Shown here piece by piece: positions 16,327 through 23,460 of a stretch of 24,179 nucleotides of DNA; the stretch's first letter is position 1; every line of letters begins with the position of its first letter. Source of the DNA: CAYVKM01 sp964452045 (GTDB taxonomy: Bacteria > Calditrichota > Calditrichia > RBG-13-44-9). The translations under genes and the position numbers were made by a program. Where the stretch lies: the NCBI GenBank assembly GCA_964452045.1, contig CAYVKM010000057.1, positions 1 to 24,179 of the forward strand. Reading direction: 5' to 3'. Under the pieces are notes generated by a model, which saw nothing but the letters and a program-made list of their open reading frames with translations, was not told where the DNA came from and did not search any database.

Positions 16327-16439
16327 GTTCTTCCTCCTTCATTAAAATTTTTAAATTCTGTTATTGAATTCAGATAACCCTGTTTGGTCAGGCGGAACGC
16401 GCGACCGGTACTGCCAGGTTCAAATTAATCAGATAAACT

Positions 16440-16445
16440 ATTATA
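16440..16445 (-). promoter_or_regulatory. Possible -10 element for the AhpD-like/arsS unit
   Basis: On the minus strand a consensus TATAAT lies at 16440-16445, about 114 bases upstream of the GTG start. No good -35 box is seen at the normal spacing. The same AT-rich spot also reads TATAAT on the plus strand (16442-16447). Tentative. Confidence 0.3.
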
Positions 16446-16487
16446 ATTCATCACAAATACATAACATTTTTATCACTGATAACAAGT

Positions 16488-16513
16488 GCCGAATGGGTTT
16501 AGTTAAACCCGGC
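16488..16513. repeat. Palindrome upstream of the AhpD-like/arsS unit
   Basis: GGGTTT (16495-16500), AGTT and AAACCC (16505-16510) make a perfect six-base hairpin, extended by GCC/GGC (16488-16490 and 16511-16513) with a four-base bulge. It sits about 45 bases upstream of the candidate -10 element in the 287-base gap between the glycosyltransferase and AhpD-like genes. No T run follows on either strand, so an operator-like role is more likely than a terminator, or it is chance. Confidence 0.35.
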
Positions 16514-16613
16514 GAAAAGATAATACTGCCGGTGCTGCTTTATAGCCAGGTGGTTTTTTCTGAACGAATCCGATAAAACGGATCGATTAAAATCTTGTCT
16601 TATATATTCAGTT

Positions 16614-17303
16614 TCAGATCTTTTTGTTTCCGAACCGGTACCATTTTGCCAGTTTTTCCGGATCCGCCCCGCATGACCAAGCAATTTGCAGGATCCAGTT
16701 TCGGAGCATGTTTTTAACAACGCCTTCTTCCAGCCAGCGCCGGGCCGAGGTGGTGATCCGGTAAGGGAGGATGACGACTTTGCCTGACTTTTTCAGGCGC
16801 ACACAAAGATCCAGGTCTTCCATCAGCGGGATTTCTTTAAATCCATCATTTCGAAAAAATACATCCCTGCGGACAAAGATACCCATGTCGCCATAGAATG
16901 TTTTCAACAGCCGGTTTTTCCGGTTGGAAAGAAATTCGGCAAGCCGGAAGAAGCGTCCGGGATGATCCAGACTATACTCGAAGGCGCCGCCAACCACCAC
17001 CTTGTTTTCCATGGCCCGGGATATGGCTTTTAGCGATTCCGGGTGAGGACGGCAATCCGCATGCAGGAACCAGAAGATTTCGCCGCTTGCCGCCCTGGCA
17101 CCGGTGTTCATCTGACGGCCGCGTCCCGGTTCCGAATGGATGACCCGGGCAAATGGTTGGGTGAGGTGAACCGTAAGGTCAGTACTGCCGCCGTCTGAAA
17201 CAATTAATTCGGCCTCCGGGCTGGAAGTCCGTAAATACCCGAGCAGTTTCTCAATATTTTCCGATTCGTTCAGGGTGGGAATAATGATGGAAATGGAATT
17301 CAT
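16614..17303 (-). CDS. TIGR04283-family arsenosugar-type glycosyltransferase
   Basis: A 229-residue GT2-family glycosyltransferase. The N-terminus SISIIIPTLNESENIEKLL is followed by LIVSDGGSTDLT, HSEPGRGRQMNTGARAA and FWFLHADCRPHP (the metal/nucleotide-sugar site). MEDLDLCVRLKKSGKVVILP and SARRWLEEG, typical of TIGR04283, come later. No transmembrane segment follows the catalytic domain, so it is a soluble or peripheral cytoplasmic enzyme. Together with the TIGR04282 enzyme it accompanies ArsS in many genomes, presumably acting after arsenic addition to build the sugar aglycone. It lies 287 bases upstream of the AhpD-like gene and 132 bases downstream of glycerate kinase, so it may have its own promoter. 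No good SD is seen. Confidence 0.9.
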   Translation of the reverse strand: MNSISIIIPTLNESENIEKLLGYLRTSSPEAELIVSDGGSTDLTVHLTQPFARVIHSEPGRGRQMNTGARAASGEIFWFLHADCRPHPESLKAISRAMENKVVVGGAFEYSLDHPGRFFRLAEFLSNRKNRLLKTFYGDMGIFVRRDVFFRNDGFKEIPLMEDLDLCVRLKKSGKVVILPYRITTSARRWLEEGVVKNMLRNWILQIAWSCGADPEKLAKWYRFGNKKI

Positions 17304-17435
17304 ATTGACCGGTAAGTTCGATATTGTTTTTGAATTGGATTTTTGCCCGCCAATGCGGCACTGGAAATTTTATTTGCTTTATTTGACTTAAACGTGGTGG
17401 TAATGAATAAACTCACGAAACGAGGCTGATTATTT

Positions 17436-18761
17436 TCAGGGCACCAGTGCAAAGATAACATCCATCACATTTGTCCCGGTGGGACCGGTTTTGATCAAAC
17501 CACCGGTTTTCTCAAGAAAGGGGTAGGCATTATTTTTCTGCAGATATTCCAGGGGATTGAGTCCCAGCGAAGTTGCCTGCTCCCAGATGCCTGGATGCAC
17601 CATACCCCCCGCCGCATCGGTGGGACCATCGCTGCCGTCCGTGCCTACGCTGGTAATCAGATATTTCCTGCGGGCATTTTTCATGGCCAGTAGTGCTGCC
17701 AGGGCCAGTTCCTGGTTCCGACCGCCCTTGCCCTTTCCTTTCAGAGTCACCGTGGTTTCTCCTCCCATCAGCAAACAGGCCGGTTTTTTCACCGGCACAT
17801 TGTCTTGCTGGATTTCCTGAACCAGCCCGGCCAATACCTTAGCTACTTCCCGGGCTTCGCCCTGTATCCGGCTGGAAAGAATGAGCGTATTATAACCGAG
17901 TGCACCGGCTTTTTTCCCGGCGGCTTTAAGTGATTCTGAATTACTGCCCAGAATAATATTGTGCACCCGCTTGAATATGGGATCGTCCGCTTTCAGGGTT
18001 TCGGGAAGATTTCCGTTCACCCCGCTCAGGAGATACTGGCGGATGGTGGATGGCAGTTTGTCCGGCAACTGGTATTTCTCAATCACCTGCCAGGCGTCCT
18101 GAAAGGTGGTGGGGTCCGGGGCGGTGGGACCGGAGGCGATCGATTCCAGCGGATCGCCGATCACATCGGAGAGAATAATGCTGGCGCAGGTCGCCGGGGC
18201 GATGGCCCGGGCCAGCTGACCGCCTTTTACCAGGGAAAGGTGTTTGCGCACGGTGTTGATTTCCTCGATGTTGGCTCCGCAGCCTAACAGCAGTTCAAAT
18301 ACTTTCTGCAGTTCCGGCAGGGAAAAATTCTTGGGAATCTGTTCCAGCAGGGCCGATCCGCCGCCGGAAAGCAAACAGATCACCATATCTTTCTCGCCGG
18401 CCTGCTGGGCCACTTCCAGGATGTCCCGGGTGGCGGCCAGGCTGTTTTTGTCGATCACCGGATGCCCGGCCTCCAGGATACGAATTTTCCGGCATGGGGC
18501 GCTGTGGCCGTATTTCACCGAGACCACTCCATAGAACAGATGCGGACCCAGCAATTCTTCCATTTCCCGGGCCATAAAGGCGGACGCCTTTCCTGCGCCA
18601 ATGATAAAGATTTTTTCAAAATCGGAGAGCTGGAATTTCTCCCGGCCGATGTGCAGCAGACCGTCTTTCAGTTTTACCCGCCGGCGGATCAGCAGGTCCG
18701 GTTTTACCGCGTTGATGGCGGCGTCGATAATCTGCTGGGCGTCCCGGATCAGTTTGTCCAT
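17436..18761 (-). CDS. Glycerate 2-kinase (DUF4147/MOFRL type)
   Basis: A 441-residue protein of the type II glycerate kinase family. The N-terminal domain carries FIIGAGKASAFMAREME with the conserved Lys58, VICLLSGGGSALLEQIP, NTVRKHLSLVKGGQLA and LSDVIGDPLESIASGPTAPDPTT. The C-terminal MOFRL domain has MGGETTVTLKGKGKGGRNQE and SVGTDGSDGPTDAAGG. The enzyme phosphorylates D-glycerate to 2-phosphoglycerate with ATP, feeding glycerate from glyoxylate, serine or sugar-acid breakdown into glycolysis. It lies upstream of the TIGR04283 glycosyltransferase on the same strand; a link to arsenosugar synthesis is possible but unproven. No SD precedes the ATG. A long inverted repeat and a candidate promoter lie 31 to 94 bases upstream. 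Confidence 0.92.
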   Translation of the reverse strand: MDKLIRDAQQIIDAAINAVKPDLLIRRRVKLKDGLLHIGREKFQLSDFEKIFIIGAGKASAFMAREMEELLGPHLFYGVVSVKYGHSAPCRKIRILEAGHPVIDKNSLAATRDILEVAQQAGEKDMVICLLSGGGSALLEQIPKNFSLPELQKVFELLLGCGANIEEINTVRKHLSLVKGGQLARAIAPATCASIILSDVIGDPLESIASGPTAPDPTTFQDAWQVIEKYQLPDKLPSTIRQYLLSGVNGNLPETLKADDPIFKRVHNIILGSNSESLKAAGKKAGALGYNTLILSSRIQGEAREVAKVLAGLVQEIQQDNVPVKKPACLLMGGETTVTLKGKGKGGRNQELALAALLAMKNARRKYLITSVGTDGSDGPTDAAGGMVHPGIWEQATSLGLNPLEYLQKNNAYPFLEKTGGLIKTGPTGTNVMDVIFALVP

Positions 18762-18791
18762 AAGAGGATATGGTTTTTAGTGAAAAAGTTG

Positions 18792-18839
18792 TGCTGATAT
18801 ATTTTTAAAATGTAAAATGCTGCTTAAAAATAGTCAGCA
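18792..18839. repeat. Long imperfect inverted repeat upstream of glycerate kinase
   Basis: TGCTGA-TA-TATTTTTAA (18792-18808) pairs with TTAAAAATA-G-TCAGCA (18824-18839): 15 paired bases with one small internal mismatch and a 15-base loop. The right arm covers the candidate minus-strand -10 box. Possible roles are an operator or a hairpin at the 5' end of the glycerate kinase transcript. Confidence 0.6.
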
Positions 18840-18855
18840 GAATAAATTTATGCAA
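18827..18855 (-). promoter_or_regulatory. Possible promoter of glycerate kinase
   Basis: On the minus strand TTGCAT (18850-18855), a 17-base spacer and TATTTT (18827-18832) resemble a sigma-70 promoter; each box matches consensus at four of six positions. The -10 box lies inside an inverted repeat. Confidence 0.4.
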
Positions 18856-19022
18856 CCGCTTTCCCGGGAAAAATCGATTCAATCAAAAACAAATTTTTCA
18901 AAATTCACCTTTTTCCTTGATTAATAGGATTACTCATATGTACTTTTGGGAAAAAAGCGGAGCCCCATGGGAGGCCAGATGCTTTTCTTGTCAAAAAATC
19001 CCCGTCTAACCCTAAGGTCTTT

Positions 19023-19050
19023 ACATTTACCTTTTTACACTTACCTTTTT
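19023..19050 (+). repeat. Tandem 14-base repeat before the first array lipoprotein
   Basis: ACATTTACCTTTTT (19023-19036) is followed directly by ACACTTACCTTTTT (19037-19050), a two-copy tandem repeat with one mismatch, ending 30 bases before the lipoprotein ATG. Its role is unknown; it overlaps the region where a promoter or leader would lie. Confidence 0.5.
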
Positions 19051-19080
19051 ATTTTAAAAAGCCGGAAGCTTTTCATCACG

Positions 19081-20403
19081 ATGGCAATCAGGAAGATTGT
19101 GCTTTTCATCGGGACTTTTTTCTTAATTCTTTTTTCTTTCTTTTCCTGCGAGAAGAGTACCGCCCCGGAAAACAAACCGCAGGTAACGCTTTCTTCTGAA
19201 TATGTAGGTGTTACCGAAGCGGAACTTCTTTTGCAAACCAAAAATACAGAAAGCAACACCCAATACCAATTATTCCGGGACGACTCCTTAATCAGCGATG
19301 GGCCTTTGCTTCATACTGATACTACAATTACTGACACCTTGCTATTACCGGCCCATAATTACAATTATAAAGCACGGCTGATAACAGAAGGTAAATCGGT
19401 AGCCAACAGTCAGCCGCTGGAAATTACTACAATGGACAGCACCAGCCATCAATTTCAGTGGGAGAGTTATACCATAGAAAGTCCATTTGGTAGCGCTTTG
19501 TTGTATGATGTAGCCATTATTAATCCAACAAATATTTGGGCAGTTGGGGCCATAGCAGCAGACAGCGCCAACCCCGGGATTCTGTATAATGCCATACACT
19601 GGGATGGACAGAAATGGGAGTTAATGCGGATACCATTTATTGGAGCATGCAGTGCCGTAGACTATCCCCTAATAAGAGCAATATGGGCTTTTTCGGAAAA
19701 TCATATTCTTTTCACAAATGGTGGTGCGATTGCTGTATATGATGGAATCAATACGCAATTAGATTGTGGAATGAATGCGTTACTAAATGGCGCAATATCT
19801 AAAATATTTGCAATTGATCCTTCCAATATTTATGCGATCGGTGGTATTAGCACAATAGTACACTCTAACGGCAGTACTTGGCAGAAGCTGGACAGCGGAA
19901 CGGATTTTGACTTTCAGGATATCTGGGGCGTAGTCGATTCGGCTAATGGACAAAATCAGATATTGGCGGTGGCCTGTAACAGATTTACCAATGACGGTTC
20001 TGCTGTTGTGCAGATAACGGGTAATACTATTGATTTGATTCAGACGACCGGTTTACCCTCAAACATCAGCGGTGTTTGGAGCGCAGATGGCCGGGAATGG
20101 TATATCTGTGGAGACGGACTGTTCAAATCCCGGGATTTGAATAAACCCTGGCGGGAGATAGCCGATCAGCCATTGCTATATAAGGAAAAAGTCCGGGGCA
20201 ATGGCATCAATGACGTTTTTGTGGTGGGTTATCTTGGACTTGTGTCCCATTGGAATGGTTATTCCTGGCATACCTACCCGGCCATGCCCGGAAACTACTA
20301 TGGATTGGCAGTTCAGGGAGATCTGGTGGTTGCGGTCGGACAGGAAACGGCGGGCATTGTGGGCGGACCTGCCGCAATCCTGATGGGGCGACGAATTCGA
20401 TGA
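19081..20403 (+). CDS. Tandem-array lipoprotein 1: FN3-like plus beta-propeller-like repeats
   Basis: A 440-residue lipoprotein. The start at 19081 gives a short signal (RKIVLFIGTFFLILFSFFSC, Cys23) aligned with both paralogs downstream. The in-frame ATG at 18979 has a better SD but would add 34 odd residues before the signal. After the lipobox comes a fibronectin-III-like domain (PQVTLSSEYVGVTEAELLLQ to PLEITTMDSTSHQF). About 285 residues of repeated phrases follow, such as NIWAVG then IHWDGQKWELMRI, NIYAIGG then HSNGSTWQKL, and DVFVVGY then HWNGYSWHTYP, typical of a beta-propeller. It is probably displayed outside the inner membrane; no enzyme motif is seen. Automated tools may mislabel such proteins. 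The middle region is closest to paralog 2. Confidence 0.82.
   Translation: MAIRKIVLFIGTFFLILFSFFSCEKSTAPENKPQVTLSSEYVGVTEAELLLQTKNTESNTQYQLFRDDSLISDGPLLHTDTTITDTLLLPAHNYNYKARLITEGKSVANSQPLEITTMDSTSHQFQWESYTIESPFGSALLYDVAIINPTNIWAVGAIAADSANPGILYNAIHWDGQKWELMRIPFIGACSAVDYPLIRAIWAFSENHILFTNGGAIAVYDGINTQLDCGMNALLNGAISKIFAIDPSNIYAIGGISTIVHSNGSTWQKLDSGTDFDFQDIWGVVDSANGQNQILAVACNRFTNDGSAVVQITGNTIDLIQTTGLPSNISGVWSADGREWYICGDGLFKSRDLNKPWREIADQPLLYKEKVRGNGINDVFVVGYLGLVSHWNGYSWHTYPAMPGNYYGLAVQGDLVVAVGQETAGIVGGPAAILMGRRIR
19115..19136 (+). repeat. Mirror-symmetric pyrimidine tract in signal peptide codons (copy 1)
   Basis: The 22 bases read C-T6-C-TTAATT-C-T6-C, the same forwards and backwards on one strand. 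They encode part of the hydrophobic signal core. Identical copies lie at 20500-20521 and 21973-21994 in the other two paralogs. Confidence 0.8.
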
Positions 20404-21014
20404 AAGGCAGTGTCAATTTATCCTGACCAGGATTTAAAAAGCTTCAGCGGAAATCTAAAATGCATAATTTTCTGAAAAACGTCTTCTTACTTCTTATTTC
20501 TTTTTTCTTAATTCTTTTTTCTTTCTTTACCTGCGAGAAAAATATTGCCCCGGTCGAATATAAAACTCCCAAAATTTCTTTAACAGTGGACGAAGTAGCC
20601 GTTACCGAAGCCTGGTTAAACCTGCAGACGGAGAATCTGCTGGATAGAGATGTATTACTAGTCTTCCGGGATGACTCTGTTATTTACATTGGAAAACCAG
20701 GACCGGCTGATACCACCTTATATGACAGGGGCTTGCTCCCGGCCCAGAGTCACAGTTACCATGCCTCGCTGACCCGGAACAACAAGCTTATTTCTGAAAG
20801 TAAACCTCAAAGTATAACTACTATGGATACCACAAGCCATGAATTTAACTGGACCATTGATACAATCGGTATTTATGGAAGTGTCTTATACGATGTTGCC
20901 ATGATAGATGAAAACGATATCTGGGCAGTGGGTGAAATACATACACCGGAGACTGACAGATACGACAGCCTGGGCAATTGGGTGCCACCTTTTAACGCGG
21001 TTTATTGGGATGGA
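20381..21014 (+). repeat. Direct repeat, copy A (634 bases)
   Basis: This segment runs from the last bases of lipoprotein gene 1, through the intergenic DNA, to codon 185 of gene 2. It aligns without gaps to 21854-22487 at a constant offset of 1473 bases. In a stretch of about 197 bases that I compared by eye, roughly nine of ten bases agree and most differences are synonymous. Confidence 0.85.
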
Positions 21015-21830
21015 CAGCAATGGGATTTAATGAGAATAAAAACCAATGCTTGTGGTGGTGTGGATTATCCACCTATTAAGGCTATTCTTGCTTTTTCCCA
21101 TGATGATGTCTTGTTTGCTCACACTGATGGAAGTATTACCTATTATGATGGAAATAATTTTATAAACGATTGTAGCTTGATTACCCAATTTAACGGGTCG
21201 GTAAGAAAAATGTGGGGAGTCACTGGAAATGATTTTTTTGTGGCAAGTGGGTACGGATTTACGGCACACTACAACAGCAGTAGTTGGCAGAAACTGGAGA
21301 GTGGTACTGACATTGATTTACTGGATATTTGGGGCAGCCCGGATGGCAGTGTGATCTGGACCTACGGCTATAGTGATTTCATCGGAACGGTATTACTGAA
21401 GATCACCGGCTACAAAGTTGAGAAAGTGTATCAGGATATTGAAAACTGGTACACCATTCGTCAGGATTCCATTTCCGGGGTAATAACCAGTTTATGGACT
21501 GATGATTCCCGGCGAATTTATCTGGTTACTCCGGCGGGTCTCTATTCGGCCAGATCAAATACCACCGGTGAAGCATCCCGCAGCTGGTTGGCTAATGATT
21601 TCCTGCCGGGATTCCCCCGGCGATTACGAGGCCAGGGTAGGAATGATCTGATTATTGTGGGAGATTTTACCTTTATAGCACACTATAACGGTTTATCCTG
21701 GAAATACTATGAAGAACTAAAGAGCCGGATACGCTTTCGTTCGCTGGACTATAAAGATGATCTGGTTATAGCGGTTGGCCTGGACTTAAATACCGGCAGA
21801 GCCATTACTATGTTTGGCAGAAGATATTGA
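20460..21830 (+). CDS. Tandem-array lipoprotein 2: FN3-like plus beta-propeller-like repeats
   Basis: A 456-residue paralog of its neighbours. The lipoprotein signal has the lipobox FFTC (Cys25), followed by the FN3-like domain (PKISLTVDEVAVTEAWLNLQ to SITTMDTTSHEF) and propeller-like repeats (DIWAVGE then VYWDGQQWDLMRI, GFTAHYNSSSWQKLESGTD, DLIIVGDFTFIAHYNGLSW). Residues 1-185 are nearly identical to paralog 3. From about 181 onward, however, it resembles paralog 1 (WDGQQWDLMRI, VDYPPIKAILAF, SSSWQKLESGTDIDLLDIWG). It is thus intermediate between the two. It lies 56 bases after paralog 1, and the leader AAAAAGCTTCAG before its ATG is repeated before paralog 3. A fossil of another gene end lies 23 bases after its stop. 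Confidence 0.85.
   Translation: MHNFLKNVFLLLISFFLILFSFFTCEKNIAPVEYKTPKISLTVDEVAVTEAWLNLQTENLLDRDVLLVFRDDSVIYIGKPGPADTTLYDRGLLPAQSHSYHASLTRNNKLISESKPQSITTMDTTSHEFNWTIDTIGIYGSVLYDVAMIDENDIWAVGEIHTPETDRYDSLGNWVPPFNAVYWDGQQWDLMRIKTNACGGVDYPPIKAILAFSHDDVLFAHTDGSITYYDGNNFINDCSLITQFNGSVRKMWGVTGNDFFVASGYGFTAHYNSSSWQKLESGTDIDLLDIWGSPDGSVIWTYGYSDFIGTVLLKITGYKVEKVYQDIENWYTIRQDSISGVITSLWTDDSRRIYLVTPAGLYSARSNTTGEASRSWLANDFLPGFPRRLRGQGRNDLIIVGDFTFIAHYNGLSWKYYEELKSRIRFRSLDYKDDLVIAVGLDLNTGRAITMFGRRY
20500..20521 (+). repeat. Mirror-symmetric pyrimidine tract (copy 2)
   Basis: Identical in all 22 bases to the tract at 19115-19136, at the same place in the signal peptide of lipoprotein 2. Confidence 0.8.
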
Positions 21831-21853
21831 TAAAGTCTTAAATTCTATCAATA

Positions 21854-21876
21854 TGATGGGTCTACGAATTCGATAA
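21854..21876 (+). pseudogene. Fossil 3' end of a paralog-1-like gene
   Basis: These 23 bases match the last 23 bases of lipoprotein gene 1 (20381-20403) at an exact offset of 1473. Translated in that frame they end M-G-L-R-I-R-stop, compared with M-G-R-R-I-R-stop in gene 1. They lie 23 bases after the real stop of gene 2, in non-coding DNA. They mark the left edge of the duplicated unit that carries gene 3. Confidence 0.8.
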
Positions 21877-21932
21877 AAGGCACTGGCAAGTTGCCCAGAC
21901 TAGTATTTAAAAAGCTTCAGTGGAAATCTAAA

Positions 21933-23288
21933 ATGTATGATTTGCTGAAAAACGTTTTCTTACTTCTTATTTCTTTTTTCTTAATTCTTTTTTCTTTCCT
22001 TGCCTGCGAGAAGAATATTTCCCCAGTCGAAAATAGGACTCCACAAATTACTCTTACTGTAGAAGAGGTAGCCGTTACCGAAGCCTGGTTAAACCTGCAA
22101 ACGGAAAATCTGCTGGATAAGGATGTATTACAGGTCTTCCGGGATGACTCTGTTATTTACATTGGAAAACCCGGACCGGCCGATACCACCCTATATGACA
22201 ACGGCTTGTTCCCGGCTCATGATTACAGTTACCATGCTTCTCTGACCCGGAACAACAAGCTTATTTCTGAAAGTAAACCTCAAAGCATAACTACTATGGA
22301 TACCACCAGCCATGAATTTACCTGGACAATTGATACCATCGGAATTTATGGAAGCGTCTTATACGATGTTGCCATGATAGATAAAAATGACATCTGGGCA
22401 GTAGGTGAAATACATACCCCGGAGACTGATAGATACGATAGCCTGGGTAATTGGGTGCCACCTTTCAATGCGGTTCATTGGGATGGAAATGAGTACGAAA
22501 TGATTCGGATACCAACGAATTCAGTAGTCGGTTTTGGTTTCTATACCATAAGGACTGTATTCGCCTTTGATTTTGAAAACATCTGGATGTTCTCGGATGC
22601 TGGTTCCTATTGCCACTGGAATGGTATGGAATGGGAAAGCGAGTATGTTTCAGAAAGACAAGGAGGTATCAATAAAATATGGGCTGAATCGACAAACGAT
22701 ATGTTTTTTGTGGGAACTAACGGAAATATCACTCAATATATCAGCAACTACTGGCAGCAACTGGATAGTGGTACGGACATTGATTTACTTGATATCACTG
22801 GAATTTCGGAAAAAAATGTGTGGGTATGCGGTTATCCTTCTGATTTAAGTAAGAGCATTTTACTGGAATATAACGGAAGAAGTTGGTCTGTAAAAAAATA
22901 CAGACAAGTTGGAGATCCACCTGATCCATATATTCAGGGCACAATTACAAATATCTGGGCCTCGGACATGACTCTCTTTGTGGTCAGTGGAAAAGGCGTT
23001 TATCGTGAATCTATAAAATTTGGTACTAAAAGAGTTGATCCATGGTATAAAATAGGCTTGTCGGTAGGTTGGTCCTATGGAATGAGTGGCAGTTCTGAAA
23101 ATAATGTCTTTATTGTGGGTGAACTTAACACTATCCTTCATTTCAGTGGAAAATCATGGTTCAAATATCCTTATTTCAATTTCAATTCTGGCTCCCGTCT
23201 ATTATCGGTTAGCTGTTTACCAAATTATGTTAGTATTGTTGGCGTAACAATTGATGGTAAAGCTATAATCTTCAGGGGGGAGCAATAA
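21933..23288 (+). CDS. Tandem-array lipoprotein 3: FN3-like plus beta-propeller-like repeats
   Basis: A 451-residue paralog. The start at 21933 is chosen because it lies exactly 1473 bases from the gene 2 start, within the duplicated segment; an upstream Met at 21891 is in duplicated non-coding DNA. The lipobox is FLAC (Cys25), followed by the FN3-like domain and DIWAVGE then VHWDGNEYEMIRI. Residues 1-185 are almost the same as in gene 2. The remainder (NIWMFSDAGSYCHWNGMEWE, DMFFVGTNGNITQY, NVFIVGELNTILHFSGKSW) keeps the propeller pattern but is strongly diverged. I see no CCGG in about 22,490-23,288, whereas the first part of the gene has six. Two thirds of the gene may therefore have another origin or history. 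Confidence 0.85.
   Translation: MYDLLKNVFLLLISFFLILFSFLACEKNISPVENRTPQITLTVEEVAVTEAWLNLQTENLLDKDVLQVFRDDSVIYIGKPGPADTTLYDNGLFPAHDYSYHASLTRNNKLISESKPQSITTMDTTSHEFTWTIDTIGIYGSVLYDVAMIDKNDIWAVGEIHTPETDRYDSLGNWVPPFNAVHWDGNEYEMIRIPTNSVVGFGFYTIRTVFAFDFENIWMFSDAGSYCHWNGMEWESEYVSERQGGINKIWAESTNDMFFVGTNGNITQYISNYWQQLDSGTDIDLLDITGISEKNVWVCGYPSDLSKSILLEYNGRSWSVKKYRQVGDPPDPYIQGTITNIWASDMTLFVVSGKGVYRESIKFGTKRVDPWYKIGLSVGWSYGMSGSSENNVFIVGELNTILHFSGKSWFKYPYFNFNSGSRLLSVSCLPNYVSIVGVTIDGKAIIFRGEQ
21973..21994 (+). repeat. Mirror-symmetric pyrimidine tract (copy 3)
   Basis: Identical in all 22 bases to copies 1 and 2, at the same place in the signal peptide of lipoprotein 3. Confidence 0.8.
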
Positions 23289-23304
23289 TACCTTTAAGAA
23301 ATGA

Positions 23305-23333
23305 TTGACAAAATCTCATCTGTTTTATAGATT
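23305..23333 (+). promoter_or_regulatory. Probable sigma-70-like promoter of the ABC exporter
   Basis: A perfect TTGACA (23305-23310), a 17-base spacer and TAGATT (23328-23333) form the best promoter candidate in the window. Transcription would start near 23340, giving a leader of about 120 bases. Confidence 0.55.
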
Positions 23334-23460
23334 AATTTCATCGCGGTCTTTTTATCTTATCCACTATTTACACTATGATCGCCAAAAATAATCAGGAATT
23401 TGGTTTTATTCCTCCAGGCTCTGCTTTAAATTAGCGGATCATTTTTAGGGAGAAACCGAG

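Larger units (their letters stand above)
18762..19080. other. 319-base divergent intergenic region
   Basis: This is the gap between glycerate kinase (minus) and the first tandem lipoprotein (plus). It holds the inverted repeat and minus-strand promoter listed separately. On the plus strand TACTTTTG (18941-18948) fits the Bacteroidota -7 motif TAnnTTTG, with TTG at 18917-18919 upstream. A GGGAGG (18969-18974) stands before an in-frame ATG at 18979. A tandem 14-base repeat lies close to the lipoprotein start. No RNA gene is recognised. Confidence 0.5.
21854..22487 (+). repeat. Direct repeat, copy B (634 bases)
   Basis: This is the partner of 20381-21014. It begins with the fossil gene end, includes the leader before gene 3 and runs to codon 185 of gene 3. 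Similarity falls sharply just after the W-D-G codons, where the two proteins become only distantly alike. Confidence 0.85.

Noticed and set aside
18946..19080. Earlier starts for lipoprotein 1 (TTG 18,946 or ATG 18,979)
   Set aside because: The ATG at 18,979 has a good SD, but it would put over 30 residues ahead of the lipoprotein signal; both paralogs start at the position matching 19,081.
20432..20445. ATCCTG/CAGGAT palindrome between lipoproteins 1 and 2
   Set aside because: The matching site in the duplicated spacer before gene 3 has lost the symmetry and no T run follows, so function is unlikely.
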